Notes: a model not told the origin generated them from the letters alone. DNA of 64,000 nt from Bacteroidaceae bacterium (GCA_017442855.1 JAFSPM010000024.1:124001-188000), one strand, 5' to 3'; numbered from the stretch's first letter, positions 17,370 to 27,600 are shown. A program made the numbers and translations.

Positions 17370-17830
17370 AGTATGTAAATACTGATGTGGTGTTCCAAGA
17401 GATCCCCGATGAGGTGACCCTGGCAGTGAACATCTCTAATTGTCCTTGTCACTGCCCGGGTTGTCATAGCCATTATCTGTGGGAGGACATCGGACTTCCC
17501 TTGGACACCGACGCAATAGATGCTTTTGTAACAAAATACGGGAAAGATATCACGTGCCTGGCTTTTATGGGGGGTGATTGCGATCCTAAAGGCGTGAATA
17601 GGCTGGCGCAGTATATTCACGAAGAGTATCCTCAATACAAGGTAGGCTGGTACAGTGGCCGACTGCGCATTCCTTCAGATGTAAAGAAAACAGATTTCGA
17701 TTACATCAAGGTAGGACCGTATATACGGCATTTGGGACCGTTGGGCAAGCCCACTACTAATCAAAGGATGTATAAACAAAACAATGCAGGCACGTTTGAT
17801 GATATAACCGAAAGGTTCTGGAGGAAATGA
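17363..17830 (+). CDS. nrdG: Anaerobic ribonucleotide reductase-activating protein
   Basis: Small radical-SAM activase (155 aa) that installs the glycyl radical on NrdD. The cluster motif CxxxCxxC is present at C28, C32 and C35 (NCPCHCPGC); an extra Cys at 30 lies within it. The family VGPYI segment (usual form DGPF) is at about residues 114-118. The ATG lies inside the last codons of nrdD (7-bp overlap), so translation is coupled. A perfect hairpin terminator shared with convergent topA follows the stop. Confidence 0.95.
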   Translation: MLKYVNTDVVFQEIPDEVTLAVNISNCPCHCPGCHSHYLWEDIGLPLDTDAIDAFVTKYGKDITCLAFMGGDCDPKGVNRLAQYIHEEYPQYKVGWYSGRLRIPSDVKKTDFDYIKVGPYIRHLGPLGKPTTNQRMYKQNNAGTFDDITERFWRK

Positions 17831-17832
17831 AG

Positions 17833-17866
17833 AGAGGCGGATGAAAACATCCGCCTCTTCTTTGTT
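17833..17866. terminator. Bidirectional terminator between nrdG and topA
   Basis: Perfect 11-bp stem AGAGGCGGATG/CATCCGCCTCT with AAAA loop (17833-17858), followed by TCTTTGTTATTT on the plus strand. It abuts the topA stop codon, so it may serve both genes. Confidence 0.85.
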
Positions 17867-20228
17867 ATTTACGCTTGCGAGTAGCTTTTGGTGTCGCTTC
17901 TCCCTCAGCATTTGCCGTTTCCTTGGTACCCTTACGTTGCTCCTCCTTGGCTACAATCTCTTTGCAAGCTGCTAAGGTAAGCGTTGTCGGGTCTTTCACG
18001 CTCTTCGGTATCTTGTAGTTCACACCGTTGTAAGCAATATAAGGTCCATAACGTCCGTTCATGATTTCCAGCTCTGGTTCTTCCTCAAACTTCTTGAGGT
18101 GCTTCTTAGCATTGCTGTCTTCCTTATCCTTGAGCAAATCAATCGCTTCTTCCAGCGTGATCTCTAATGGATCAATGGTCTTGGGAACTGACACATAGGT
18201 TTTGCCGTAATGTATGTACGGACCAAACTTGCCAGTTCCTACTGTCACGTCCTTACCTTCATGTTCGCCAAGGGTACGTGGCAATTTGAACAGGTCGAGT
18301 ACTTCTTCCAAGCTAACGGTTTCAATCGACATGTTTTTCTTCAGCTGTGCAAAGCGTGGCTTCACGGAATCATCTGCAGAGCCTATCTGTGCCATTGGTC
18401 CGAAACGACCGATCTTCACACTCACAGGCTTACCCGTCTTGGGGTCTTTGCCTAATACACGTTCGCCTACCTTGTGCTCACCCTTCTTAGAAGTAGCTTT
18501 CTCTACCATTGGATGGAACTCTTTGTAGAACGACTGCATGGCATCGGTCCATTCCTCCTTACCTTCTGCAATGTCGTCAAATTCCTTCTCCACATTGGCG
18601 GTGAAGTTATAGTCCATGATCTTAGGGAAATTCTCATCCAGGAAGTCGTTTACCACCGTACCAATGTCTGTAGGCAGCAGCTTGCCTTTCTCCACTCCTG
18701 CCATCTCGGAAGCTGTCTTCGATGATATCTTGTTGCCAGTAAGGGTAATTACCTGATAGTTGCGCTTCACGCCAGGCTTATCACCTTTGACTACATACTC
18801 ACGCTGTTGGATAGTTGAAATGGTAGGTGCGTAGGTGGATGGTCGGCCAATGCCTAACTCCTCCAATTTGTGCACCAAACCAGCTTCGGTATAGCGAGTA
18901 GGCTGCTGACTGAAACGCTCGGTAGCACAGATGCTCTTCCTGTTTACAGCCTGTCCCTTGACAACGGGAGGCAACTGACGGATTTCGTCCTCTACCACTT
19001 CATCATCGGTAGATTCGCGATAAACCTTGAGGAAACCATCGAATTTCACTACTTCACCAGTGGCAATAAATTGCTCGGCATTATTGTCCATACTGATGGT
19101 AACAGTGGTCTTTTCCAGCTCGGCCTCAGCCATCTGAGAGGCGATGGTGCGTTTCCAAATCAAGTCATACAGACGCTTCTCGGCTCCGGTGCCTTCTATG
19201 GTAGTTTGTTCTATATAGGTAGGTCGGATAGCTTCGTGTGCTTCCTGTGCACCCTTGACTTTGGTGGTAAACTGACGATTGTGTACATACTTCTCACCCA
19301 TCAACTCGGCAATCGCTTTACGGCTGGTGTTTATGGCCAAGCTACTCAGGTTGACTGAGTCAGTTCGCATGTAGGTGATTTTTCCTGATTCATACAGGCT
19401 CTGTGCCAAACGCATGGTCTGTGCCACCGACAAGCCTAACTTTCGACTGGCTTCCTGTTGCAGCGTACTGGTGGTGAAGGGGGGAGCAGGATATTTCTTA
19501 ACAGGATGCTTCTCCACCTCACTGATGGTAAACTGCGCGTTCTTGCAACTTTCTAAGAAGTCTATGGTCTCTTTCTCTGTATTGAATCGTTTGGTCAATT
19601 CAGCTTTCAGTTCGCATGCCTTACCGTCCTTGCCCTCCCAGGTAAAGTCGGCCGTTACGCGGAAAGCAGCTTTGGGTTGGAAGGCCTGGATCTCACGCTC
19701 ACGCTCCACAATCAGTTTAACAGTTACGCTCTGTACGCGACCCGCAGAAAGTGCTGGTTTCACCTTCTTCCAAAGCACGGGTGATAGTTCGAAACCCACA
19801 ATACGGTCAAGTACGCGACGTGCCTGTTGAGCATTCACCAGATTGATGTCAATGTTACGAGGCTCTTCGATGGCCTGCAATATAGCGTTCTTGGTAATCT
19901 CATGAAATACTATTCGCTTGGTATTCTCAGGCTTCAGCTTCAACACTTCTGTAAGATGCCATGAAATAGCTTCTCCTTCACGGTCCTCATCGGAAGCCAG
20001 CCACACCATGTCAGCTTTCTCCGCCTGTGACATCAGTTTGTTCACCACTTCTTTCTTGTCATCTGGGATTTCATATACAGGTGAGAAAGTATCTGTGTCT
20101 ATACTGAATGTCTTTTTCTTCAAATCTCTGATATGACCATAGCTCGGCATTACCTTGTAATCCTTTCCAAGGAACCTCTCTATGGTCTTGGCTTTAGCTG
20201 GTGACTCAACTATGACTAAGTTTTGCAT
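17865..20228 (-). CDS. topA: DNA topoisomerase I (type IA)
   Basis: Relaxes negative supercoils (787 aa). The N-terminal Toprim domain (VIVESPAKAKTIERFLG; DEDREGEAISW acidic triad) is followed by the gate and catalytic domains with the active Tyr in GKITYMRTDSVNLS. The C-terminus lacks the four-Cys zinc fingers of E. coli. Instead it has several basic topoisomerase C-terminal repeats (FGPMAQIG, FGPYIHYG, YGPYIAYN) and a Lys/Arg-rich tail ending KATRKRK, the usual Bacteroidetes layout. It begins 34 bp after the argS stop, with no clear promoter between, so it is probably cotranscribed with argS. Confidence 0.96.
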   Translation of the reverse strand: MQNLVIVESPAKAKTIERFLGKDYKVMPSYGHIRDLKKKTFSIDTDTFSPVYEIPDDKKEVVNKLMSQAEKADMVWLASDEDREGEAISWHLTEVLKLKPENTKRIVFHEITKNAILQAIEEPRNIDINLVNAQQARRVLDRIVGFELSPVLWKKVKPALSAGRVQSVTVKLIVEREREIQAFQPKAAFRVTADFTWEGKDGKACELKAELTKRFNTEKETIDFLESCKNAQFTISEVEKHPVKKYPAPPFTTSTLQQEASRKLGLSVAQTMRLAQSLYESGKITYMRTDSVNLSSLAINTSRKAIAELMGEKYVHNRQFTTKVKGAQEAHEAIRPTYIEQTTIEGTGAEKRLYDLIWKRTIASQMAEAELEKTTVTISMDNNAEQFIATGEVVKFDGFLKVYRESTDDEVVEDEIRQLPPVVKGQAVNRKSICATERFSQQPTRYTEAGLVHKLEELGIGRPSTYAPTISTIQQREYVVKGDKPGVKRNYQVITLTGNKISSKTASEMAGVEKGKLLPTDIGTVVNDFLDENFPKIMDYNFTANVEKEFDDIAEGKEEWTDAMQSFYKEFHPMVEKATSKKGEHKVGERVLGKDPKTGKPVSVKIGRFGPMAQIGSADDSVKPRFAQLKKNMSIETVSLEEVLDLFKLPRTLGEHEGKDVTVGTGKFGPYIHYGKTYVSVPKTIDPLEITLEEAIDLLKDKEDSNAKKHLKKFEEEPELEIMNGRYGPYIAYNGVNYKIPKSVKDPTTLTLAACKEIVAKEEQRKGTKETANAEGEATPKATRKRK

Positions 20229-20262
20229 ATTTTTGTTTCAAATAATTGTCATTATAATCTTA

Positions 20263-22056
20263 TTACATCCTCTCAGGAACCTCTATTCCAAGAAGGCTCA
20301 AGGCCAGTCGTATTACCTTTGCCACATTAGCCGACAGTGCCAAGCGGAACAGCTTCAGTTGCTCGTTCTCCTCGCGCAGGATGCTGAAATCGTGGTAGAA
20401 CTGGTTGAATTCCTTCACCAGATCGTAGGTGTAATTAGCTATATCCGAAGGACTATACCCTTTGGCTGCTTCAGCAATGATAGCAGGGAAATCTGCCAGG
20501 TGCTGTATCAGACTTTCTTCCTTCTCATTCAATTGAATGTCCATCTTCAAATCTGCAGGAATCTGGAGTCCTGCCTCTTCTGCCTTACGCAATACGGAAC
20601 GGATACGAGCATAGGTATATTGGATAAACGGACCCGTGTTTCCGTTAAAGTCGATGGATTCCTGTGGGTTGAACGTCATGTTCTTGCGAGCATCCACCTT
20701 CAGGATAAAGTATTTCAGTGCACCCATACCTACTATGCGGGCAATCTCGGCAGCTTCCTCGGTGGTCAGACCGTCCAGCTTGCCCAGTTCCTGTGATGTC
20801 TCCTGAGCAGTAGCCACCATTTCGTCCATCAGGTCGTCGGCATCCACCACCGTTCCTTCACGGCTCTTCATCTTGCCGTTAGGCAGTTCCACCATACCGT
20901 AGGAGAAATGAATCAGGTCTTTGCCCCACTTGAAACCCAGTTTGTCGAGCAGTATGCTCAGTACCTGGAAGTGGTAGTTCTGTTCGTTGCCTACTACATA
21001 GATCATCTGGTCGATAGGGTAGTCGTTGAATCGCTGCTGAGCGGTACCGATATCCTGTGTCATATATACCGATGTGCCATCTGAACGAAGCAACAGCTTA
21101 TGGTCAAGTCCTTCAGAAGTGAGGTCTGCCCATACAGAACCATCTTCCTTCTGGTAGAACAGTCCTTTTTCCAAGCCCTCAAGCACTTTCTTCTTGCCGT
21201 CGATATAGGTATTTGACTCATAATAGATCTTGTCGAACGAAACGCCCATGCGCTGGTAAGTCTCGTCGAAGCCGGCATATACCCAACTGTTCATCTTTTC
21301 CCACAAGGCACGTACCTCAGGGTCACCAGCCTCCCATTTCACCAGCATCTCATGTGCTTCTTTTATCAGAGGAGCATTGGCTTCAGCCTCTTCCTTGCTC
21401 ATGCCCTTTTGCATCAGCTCTTCTATCTCCGCCTTATAATGCTTGTCGAAAGCTACGTAATAGTCGCCAATCAGGTGGTCGCCTTTCTTGCCAGCTGATT
21501 CTGGTGTTTCTCCATTGCCCCATTTCAGCCAAGCCAACATTGATTTGCAAATGTGGATACCACGGTCGTTCACGATGTTGGTCTTCACCACCTTGTTGCC
21601 GTTGGCTTGCATGATATTGGCAAGCGATGCGCCCAACAGATTATTACGCACATGCCCTAAGTGCAGCGGCTTATTGGTGTTAGGAGAAGAATACTCTATC
21701 ATCACCAAAGGCGACTTGTCAGTTACTGGTTGGTAACCGAACAGTGGTTGCTGGTTAATGTCATTCAGCATACCTATCCATTCTGATGATGCGATGGTAA
21801 GATTCAAGAAGCCCTTTATCACATTGAATGCAGCCACAGCTGGTTGGTGTGCCACTAAATACTCACCAATCTCCTGCGCTGTCTGCTCGGGTTTCTTCTT
21901 TGAAATCTTTAGAAAAGGGAAAACCACCAATGTGAGGTGACCTTCAAACTCTTTCTTGGTTTTCTGCAACTGGATAAGGGCGGTAGGTACTTCTTGCCCG
22001 TATAATGATTGGATTGCCTCTGTAATCGAGCCAGTCAGTTTCTCTTCTATCTTCAT
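20263..22056 (-). CDS. argS: Arginyl-tRNA synthetase
   Basis: Class I synthetase charging tRNA-Arg (597 aa from the chosen start). The N-terminal Add-1 domain is followed by the Rossmann core with HIGH-like LHLGHVRNN and the weak KMSK equivalent GKMKSREGT, then the DALR anticodon domain near the C-terminus (TGPFIQYTYARIRSVLRKAEE). ATG 22056 (MKIEEKL) is the start because a complete promoter at 22105-22075 lies inside the longer frame starting at 22104. topA follows 34 bp downstream. Confidence 0.96.
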   Translation of the reverse strand: MKIEEKLTGSITEAIQSLYGQEVPTALIQLQKTKKEFEGHLTLVVFPFLKISKKKPEQTAQEIGEYLVAHQPAVAAFNVIKGFLNLTIASSEWIGMLNDINQQPLFGYQPVTDKSPLVMIEYSSPNTNKPLHLGHVRNNLLGASLANIMQANGNKVVKTNIVNDRGIHICKSMLAWLKWGNGETPESAGKKGDHLIGDYYVAFDKHYKAEIEELMQKGMSKEEAEANAPLIKEAHEMLVKWEAGDPEVRALWEKMNSWVYAGFDETYQRMGVSFDKIYYESNTYIDGKKKVLEGLEKGLFYQKEDGSVWADLTSEGLDHKLLLRSDGTSVYMTQDIGTAQQRFNDYPIDQMIYVVGNEQNYHFQVLSILLDKLGFKWGKDLIHFSYGMVELPNGKMKSREGTVVDADDLMDEMVATAQETSQELGKLDGLTTEEAAEIARIVGMGALKYFILKVDARKNMTFNPQESIDFNGNTGPFIQYTYARIRSVLRKAEEAGLQIPADLKMDIQLNEKEESLIQHLADFPAIIAEAAKGYSPSDIANYTYDLVKEFNQFYHDFSILREENEQLKLFRLALSANVAKVIRLALSLLGIEVPERM

Positions 22057-22074
22057 GTTTTTAAAATTTGGGTG

Positions 22075-22105
22075 CAAAGATAGTGTAAAGGAGAAAACCA
22101 GCAAA
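22075..22105 (-). promoter_or_regulatory. Bacteroidetes promoter for argS-topA
   Basis: On the minus strand TTTG (22105-22102), 19-bp spacer, TATCTTTG (22082-22075), ATG 18 bp further. Confidence 0.85.
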
Positions 22106-22169
22106 ATTAATTAAGTCTTTTTTTTAATAAGGTATATTCCTATCTTATAAAGATAGATTTTTTTAACGG

Positions 22170-23090
22170 TCACGCCTTGAAGTCACCTTTAAGGGTACGC
22201 TTGATGCGTCGCCATGCTTTTGCCCAAAAAGAGTTGGTGCGCCCATAATACAGCTCAAACTGTCGTCTTGCGAAAAGGTTTTCTTCTATCACAGGTTCCT
22301 TCACTACAGGTATGGGTTGCATCCAGAGGTCGGCACTGTAGAGGTTGCCTCCTCCGCAGTTGGTGCCACTATTGTCAAAGCCCTCGTTTTGTACCAATGA
22401 GCGCCCCACGTTCAGCGAGAGCATATCGTTCAGGAACAACGAGGCATTCCATCTGATGGCCCACGAGTTGTTCAAGCCGGCTATCTGACGTCGCAGCATA
22501 CGGGTAAAGCCATATTTGCCGTTGAAATCGAATGTTTTTGTCAACTTTCTCTCCTCCAGTTGTTGTAACAGCTGCAGTCCGTTGGCGTTATAATACTGCC
22601 ATGCACGCTCCCAGGTGCCCCATCCCCAGCTACCTGTCCATTTAATGAGGAAAGTCATTGGCAGCTCCTTGCTGTTGGTGAAATCGCAGGCCTGTATATG
22701 CCCTACACGAGGCTCATCCTTATAGATTTCCAGTGCATCGTTCATGAACTGCAGGAAGTAGGGAGCCAGTACCAAGTCGTCCTCCACCACAATCACCCTT
22801 CCGAAGTCTTTGGTAAAGCGAGTCACTGCCTCAACAATGTTGTCGGCCAATCCCCAATTGGCAGTCCGTTCTATGATGGTAACGCTTTTGAACACCGACT
22901 GCGAATCGTTAAGTGTTCTCAGGTAGGCACGCACCTCATCCACTCCTGCCTGTGCCTCCTTGTTTTTGGCATCGTCGGAGATAACATAAAGATCGCTTTC
23001 TGCAGCGAGGGTGTTCTGTTGCAATGACTCAATGCAGCGTTTCAGGTGCGCCGGACGGTTATAAGCGAAGAGTAGGATGGGAGCGTACAT
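22170..23090 (-). CDS. Glycosyltransferase, GNT-I-like fold
   Basis: Probable sugar transferase (306 aa from ATG 23090, MYAPILLFAYNRPAHL), cytoplasmic or membrane-associated. It has a GT-A-like start, a VISDDAKN segment, NWGLADNIVEA, and the metal-binding VVEDDLVLAP followed by WTGSWGWGTWERAW. These match the Bacteroidetes proteins related to GNT-I/sugar transferases of surface polysaccharide clusters. The long frame from 23195 is rejected because it runs through the end of the previous gene and lacks the fold. The gene is last in the metG-flippase-GT2-GT operon. Donor and acceptor sugars are unknown. Confidence 0.85.
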   Translation of the reverse strand: MYAPILLFAYNRPAHLKRCIESLQQNTLAAESDLYVISDDAKNKEAQAGVDEVRAYLRTLNDSQSVFKSVTIIERTANWGLADNIVEAVTRFTKDFGRVIVVEDDLVLAPYFLQFMNDALEIYKDEPRVGHIQACDFTNSKELPMTFLIKWTGSWGWGTWERAWQYYNANGLQLLQQLEERKLTKTFDFNGKYGFTRMLRRQIAGLNNSWAIRWNASLFLNDMLSLNVGRSLVQNEGFDNSGTNCGGGNLYSADLWMQPIPVVKEPVIEENLFARRQFELYYGRTNSFWAKAWRRIKRTLKGDFKA

Positions 23091-23112
23091 ATAATTGAGA
23101 ATTAAGAATTGA

Positions 23113-24030
23113 CTACGTCCTATTCTGTCGCGACTCGGCCAAATTGATGTTAACATCTTTGGCGCTCGCTGCTCCAGAATGTGATAATTGAACATTATAC
23201 TTTTTTGTATGATTTCGGCTGTGAAGAACCTGGGGCGTTTGCATCATAAGTTGGAAGCTGATGCTGATAAAGGCGGCGTAGTTGCTCCACTGTCCTTTTG
23301 CCAAGGCTTGAAAGGCTTTCTTTACAGGTGCCAACACACCCATTGCAAATGCCTTGGTAAAGGAGTAGTTGATGTTGGCGTATTCAGAGAGGTGGTACAC
23401 CCGCTCCGTACGCAGGAACAAAGAACGGTTAAAGGGCCGCTCTGCTCGGTCGTGGTAGCCTAAGGCAGTGGGTACATATCCTATCTGATAGCCGTAGTAA
23501 TGGATGCGGTTGACATAGTCCTTGTCCTCGCCATAGTGGTAGAACAGGGGGGCAAACATGCCCACCTTTCGGATGACAGACGTTGGAAGGTACCAAAGGG
23601 CTGCATTAATGAATGAGCCTCCATTTTCGATATAGGAAGCAAATCCAGGATCCATCTTCCTGCCATCCCCTGTCAGATGTTTGGGCGATATGATACCATA
23701 TTCCGGATGTTGCAAGCTGACTTCTACCAACTGCTGCAGGGCATCGGGCGCTAACCAGGCATCCTGGTTAATCAGCAGTACACCATCGTATCCCTCATCC
23801 AAAGCTGTCTGCATACCTATGTTATTGGCAGCACCGAAGCCTAGGTTGCGGTTGTTCCTTATCAGTCGCACTTGCGGATAATGCTCGCGCACATGGGCAA
23901 CGGTCTCATCTTTTGAGTCGTTGTCAATCACCAAGATGTCTGTCGGTTGCGTGCCCTGCAACAGCGAGGGCAGACAGCGGTCTATCCATGGCATGAAGTT
24001 ATAAGATATGACGATGGCCAGCGTCTTCAT
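23113..24030 (-). CDS. Glycosyltransferase family 2 protein
   Basis: GT-A glycosyltransferase of the rhamnosyltransferase-like GT2 group (305 aa). MKTLAIVISYNFMPWIDRCLPSLL, the nucleotide-sugar-binding LVIDNDSKDET and NLGFGAANNIGM, and INQDAWL in place of DxD are visible. The C-terminal part is basic, as often seen in membrane-associated enzymes. ATG 24030 overlaps the TGA of the flippase gene by one base (TGATG), preceded by a strong GGAGG-like site, which is better than the GTG at 24033. Probably adds a sugar to a lipid-linked glycan. Confidence 0.88.
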   Translation of the reverse strand: MKTLAIVISYNFMPWIDRCLPSLLQGTQPTDILVIDNDSKDETVAHVREHYPQVRLIRNNRNLGFGAANNIGMQTALDEGYDGVLLINQDAWLAPDALQQLVEVSLQHPEYGIISPKHLTGDGRKMDPGFASYIENGGSFINAALWYLPTSVIRKVGMFAPLFYHYGEDKDYVNRIHYYGYQIGYVPTALGYHDRAERPFNRSLFLRTERVYHLSEYANINYSFTKAFAMGVLAPVKKAFQALAKGQWSNYAAFISISFQLMMQTPQVLHSRNHTKKYNVQLSHSGAASAKDVNINLAESRQNRT

Positions 24031-25475
24031 CACTCCTCCTTTCTGCCTTTACCTAACAGGAAGCCAACGCTCTCCTTCAAGATGACAGAGCCTGCCATCC
24101 AAAGAATAGCCACATACAAGATGCCCACTATCAGTACTTTCAATAGCAGACTAAGATAGATATTATCCATTCCTGCTAACAGATAGTGGCATCCTATGGT
24201 CAGAGCTGCCGATAGCAACAGATAAGGTGATAGGTCTCGCAGCAAATCCACGAAACGCAATCCTATCTCACGATGCACGAACCACCACCATACCAGCAAC
24301 CACCCAATGTTGATACCCACGAATGCCCATAGCATCCACTCAAAGCCAAAGGGATAAGCGCCTATCACGGCACCCAGGAGCAAGAGGCAAAGCGCGATAG
24401 TACTCCACATATAGACATTAGAATGCCCACGCGTAATGATGAGGTTGGCAAACAAATTGTTGATAGGTACGAAAGCGCCCCAGATGCAGAGAACGCTCAG
24501 GATATGGGCGCTGGCCAACCACTTCTCTGTAATGGCGATGACAATAATCTCTTGCGATACCAAGCTCAAACCAAACATGGCAGGGAAGCTGACAAAAGCC
24601 GTAAAGCGCAACAATTTGCGGAATACACGCAACTGTCTTTCTCTGTCGTCATCCACCTTGGCAAATACGGGTTGTGCCACCCCATTCAGCATACTGTTCA
24701 CAAAGGTATGTCCCATCTGGTTCCATTTGTTGGCTTGCGAGAAGTTACCTACCTCTGTTACGCTGTAGAACTTACCAATCAGGTTGGCAAACAGGTTCTG
24801 GTTGATGATGGTAAAAACATTGGTAACCACCAGCTTACTACTGAAACCTATCATGTCACGGATAGGCTGAATGCTGACGCGCAGTGAGGGATGCCAACGG
24901 GTAAAGGCGTATGAGAGCACGGTCATCATGCTCACAAATACGATGCTCTGCGTGGCGATGCCCCAGTAAGCAAAGCCGTTGGCAGCCAAGGTCACACCCA
25001 CGATGCCGGCGATAGTCAGAGCAATGAGGGTGATGAGGTTCATATCCTTGACCATGAGGTTGCGGAACATCATGGCGCGAGGTACGATGTTAAGACTGGA
25101 AATGACAAAGCCCAGGAACAGATAGCGTGCCAGTGGGGTGAGTTGCGGTTCGTTGTAGAAGTCGGCCACAAGGGGTGCCGCCAGATACAGCAGCAGGTAA
25201 ATGGCCACGCTGCAAGAGGCATTGAACCAGAACACCGCGTTGTAATCCTCGTGACTCACCACTTTCTTCCGGTTCAGTGCAGAGATAAAACCACCCTCCT
25301 GCAAGGCAGAAGCAATGCTGGAGAAGACCGTCAGCAGTCCCACCATGCCATAGTCGGCTTGTGTCAGCAGACGTGCCAAAAAGATGCCGAAGGCGAGGTT
25401 CAGCAACTGCTGTATGCCGTTGCTTACCCCGCCCCAAAGCAGTCCCTTAGCGGTCTTATCTTTTAAAGTTTCCAT
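24030..25475 (-). CDS. Wzx/WzxC-type polysaccharide flippase
   Basis: Multi-span membrane protein (481 aa, about 12-14 hydrophobic segments) of the MOP/Polysacc_synt family, which flips lipid-linked oligosaccharides across the inner membrane. The N-terminal signature KGLLWGGVSNGIQQLLNL...FGIFLARLLTQADYGMVGL is typical of WzxC-like lipopolysaccharide/exopolysaccharide flippases. ATG 25475 begins 2 bp after the metG stop; the longer frame starts with TTG 25481 and overlaps metG by 3 bp. Followed directly by two glycosyltransferases, so it likely serves a small surface glycan pathway, although the operon is headed by a housekeeping synthetase gene. Confidence 0.9.
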   Translation of the reverse strand: METLKDKTAKGLLWGGVSNGIQQLLNLAFGIFLARLLTQADYGMVGLLTVFSSIASALQEGGFISALNRKKVVSHEDYNAVFWFNASCSVAIYLLLYLAAPLVADFYNEPQLTPLARYLFLGFVISSLNIVPRAMMFRNLMVKDMNLITLIALTIAGIVGVTLAANGFAYWGIATQSIVFVSMMTVLSYAFTRWHPSLRVSIQPIRDMIGFSSKLVVTNVFTIINQNLFANLIGKFYSVTEVGNFSQANKWNQMGHTFVNSMLNGVAQPVFAKVDDDRERQLRVFRKLLRFTAFVSFPAMFGLSLVSQEIIVIAITEKWLASAHILSVLCIWGAFVPINNLFANLIITRGHSNVYMWSTIALCLLLLGAVIGAYPFGFEWMLWAFVGINIGWLLVWWWFVHREIGLRFVDLLRDLSPYLLLSAALTIGCHYLLAGMDNIYLSLLLKVLIVGILYVAILWMAGSVILKESVGFLLGKGRKEE

Positions 25476-25477
25476 TT

Positions 25478-27541
25478 TCAAGAAACTTGACTTCCTGGCT
25501 TCACGTCTTTAGAGGTAGTCACTACGCTGAGGCTCTCGTCGCTGTCAACAGCTGAGAGGATCATGCCTTGACTGTCGATACCCATCATCTTACGGGTAGC
25601 GAAGTTGGCCACGAAGAGGATGCGGCGTCCCACCAGTTCCTCTGGCTTCTCATAGAAAGCAGCGATGCCCGAGCAGATGGTACGGTCGGTACCTGTTCCA
25701 TCGTCGATAGTAAATTGCAGCAACTTCTTTGACTTAGGTACTGGCTGACAAGCCTTCACCAACCCCACGCGGATATCGAGCTTCTGGAAATCCTCAAAGC
25801 TCACAGTATCCTTGATGGCAGCAGGCTTCCACTGTGCCTGTTCGTTGGCTTTTTTGGTGTCGAGCAACTTCTGTACCTGTGCTTCAATCACGCTGTCTTC
25901 AATCTTCTCGAACAGCAGTTCAGGCTCTGCCAACTGATGACCAGCTGCCAGCAGATCTGTACGACCTAATTGTTCCCACTCGAAGCTTTCCATGTTCAGC
26001 ATCTTGCGCAGCTTTGCACTGCTGAATGGCAGGAACGGCTCGAAAGCAATGGCCAAGTTGGCTGTCAGCTGCAGGGAGATATTCAAGATGGTCTCCACAC
26101 GCTTAGGATCCGTCTTCCATACCTTCCAAGGCTCACAGTCGGCGATGTACTTGTTGCCGATACGTGCCAGGTTCATGGCTTCCTTCTGTGCATCACGGAA
26201 CTTGAAACCGTCCAGCAGTTCCTCCACCTTGGCCTTCACGTCAGCAAACTCTTGCAGGGTCTGCTTGTCGTAGTCGGTCATCTCGCCACAAGCTGGTACC
26301 ACACCATTCCAGTATTTCTTCGTCAGTTGCAAGGCACGATTCACGAAGTTGCCATACACAGCCACCAGTTCATTGTTGTTACGCTCCTGATAGTCTTTCC
26401 ATGTAAAGTTGTTATCCTTGGTCTCTGGAGCGTTGGCGGTCAGCACATAGCGCAGCACATCCTGCTTACCAGGGAACTCCTCCAAGTATTCGTTCAGCCA
26501 CACCGCCCAGTTACGAGAGGTAGAAATCTTATCGTTCTCCAAATTCAGGAACTCGTTCGATGGCACATTGTCGGGCATGATATACTTGCCGTGTGCCTTC
26601 ATCATAATAGGGAAGATGATGCAGTGGAACACAATGTTGTCCTTGCCTATGAAGTGTACCAAGCGGGTATCTTCATCCTGCCACCATTTCTCCCACGAAC
26701 CCCATTTCTCAGGTTCCTTGTCGCACAGCTCCTTGGTGTTACTGATGTAGCCGATGGGGGCGTCAAACCATACGTAGAGCACCTTGCCCTCAGCACCCTC
26801 TACAGGCACAGGAATACCCCAGTCTAAGTCGCGTGTCATGGCACGAGGCTGCAGGTCCATCGAGAGCCAGCTCTTGCACTGTCCATATACGTTACTGCGC
26901 CATTCCTTATGACCTTCCAGGATCCACTCCTTCAGCCAGTCTTGGTATTGGTTCAGTGGCAGATACCAGTTCTTGGTGTCTTTCAGCACAGGAGCCGAAC
27001 CACTGATGGTACTCTTAGGGTTGATCAACTCAGTAGGCGAGAGGTCGCGTCCGCACTTCTCGCACTGGTCACCATAGGCACCCTGGTTATGGCAGTGAGG
27101 GCATTCGCCCGTGATATAGCGGTCGGCCAAGAACTGCTTTGCCTCCTCGTCGTAATATTGCTGAGTGGTCTTCTCAATCAGTTTGCCCTCTTCGTAGAGC
27201 TTACGGAAGAAGTCGGCAGCAAATTTATGATGAATGTCTGATGTCGTGCGACTATAGATGTCGAACGAGATACCGAAGTCCTCAAACGACTTCTTGATGA
27301 GGCTATGGTAGCGATCCACCACATCCTGTGGCGTTACCCCTTCCTTACGGGCACGAATGGTGATGGGCACTCCATGCTCGTCAGAGCCACCAATGAAGAT
27401 AACCTCCTGCTTCTTCAGTCGCAGGTAGCGGGCATAAATATCGGCTGGCACATACACACCTGCCATGTGTCCAATATGAACAGGACCATTGGCGTAGGGC
27501 AATGCTGCCGTTACGGTAGTTCTCTTGAATTTCTTTTCCAT
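25478..27541 (-). CDS. metG: Methionyl-tRNA synthetase with C-terminal tRNA-binding domain
   Basis: Class I synthetase charging tRNA-Met (687 aa). The HIGH motif is in [14 protein letters not shown], the zinc knuckle has CPHC and CEKC, and the KMSKS equivalent is KISTS ([11 protein letters not shown]). The last 110 residues form an EMAP-II/ARC1-like tRNA-binding domain ([11 protein letters not shown]...SQGMILSA), the long-form MetG. ATG 27541 is chosen because a -7 box at 27582-27575 lies within the longer frame. The flippase and two glycosyltransferase genes follow with gaps of 2 bp, -1 bp and 22 bp. Confidence 0.96.
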   Translation of the reverse strand: MEKKFKRTTVTAALPYANGPVHIGHMAGVYVPADIYARYLRLKKQEVIFIGGSDEHGVPITIRARKEGVTPQDVVDRYHSLIKKSFEDFGISFDIYSRTTSDIHHKFAADFFRKLYEEGKLIEKTTQQYYDEEAKQFLADRYITGECPHCHNQGAYGDQCEKCGRDLSPTELINPKSTISGSAPVLKDTKNWYLPLNQYQDWLKEWILEGHKEWRSNVYGQCKSWLSMDLQPRAMTRDLDWGIPVPVEGAEGKVLYVWFDAPIGYISNTKELCDKEPEKWGSWEKWWQDEDTRLVHFIGKDNIVFHCIIFPIMMKAHGKYIMPDNVPSNEFLNLENDKISTSRNWAVWLNEYLEEFPGKQDVLRYVLTANAPETKDNNFTWKDYQERNNNELVAVYGNFVNRALQLTKKYWNGVVPACGEMTDYDKQTLQEFADVKAKVEELLDGFKFRDAQKEAMNLARIGNKYIADCEPWKVWKTDPKRVETILNISLQLTANLAIAFEPFLPFSSAKLRKMLNMESFEWEQLGRTDLLAAGHQLAEPELLFEKIEDSVIEAQVQKLLDTKKANEQAQWKPAAIKDTVSFEDFQKLDIRVGLVKACQPVPKSKKLLQFTIDDGTGTDRTICSGIAAFYEKPEELVGRRILFVANFATRKMMGIDSQGMILSAVDSDESLSVVTTSKDVKPGSQVS

Positions 27542-27574
27542 ATATGGTTTTAGTTTTATAGCTATTAATGGCTG

Positions 27575-27582
27575 CAAAAATA
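27575..27582 (-). promoter_or_regulatory. Promoter -7 box for the metG operon
   Basis: TATTTTTG on the minus strand, 33 bp before ATG 27541. TTTC occupies the -33 position. Confidence 0.6.
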
Positions 27583-27600
27583 GTGAAAAACATTGAAATA

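Noticed and set aside
22140-22156. Hairpin CTATCTT-ATA-AAGATAG as terminator of the metG operon
   Set aside because: The T-run lies on the wrong side for the minus-strand operon, and the stem is short and AT-rich; it remains possible but is not supported.
23094-23113. AATTGAGAATTAAGAATTG stretch between two glycosyltransferase genes as an insertion scar
   Set aside because: A short AT-rich near-repeat without flanking duplications or palindromic ends; too little to call.
25970-26827. 285-codon open frame antisense to metG
   Set aside because: Lies wholly inside metG, whose motifs are complete; no promoter or domain supports the antisense frame.
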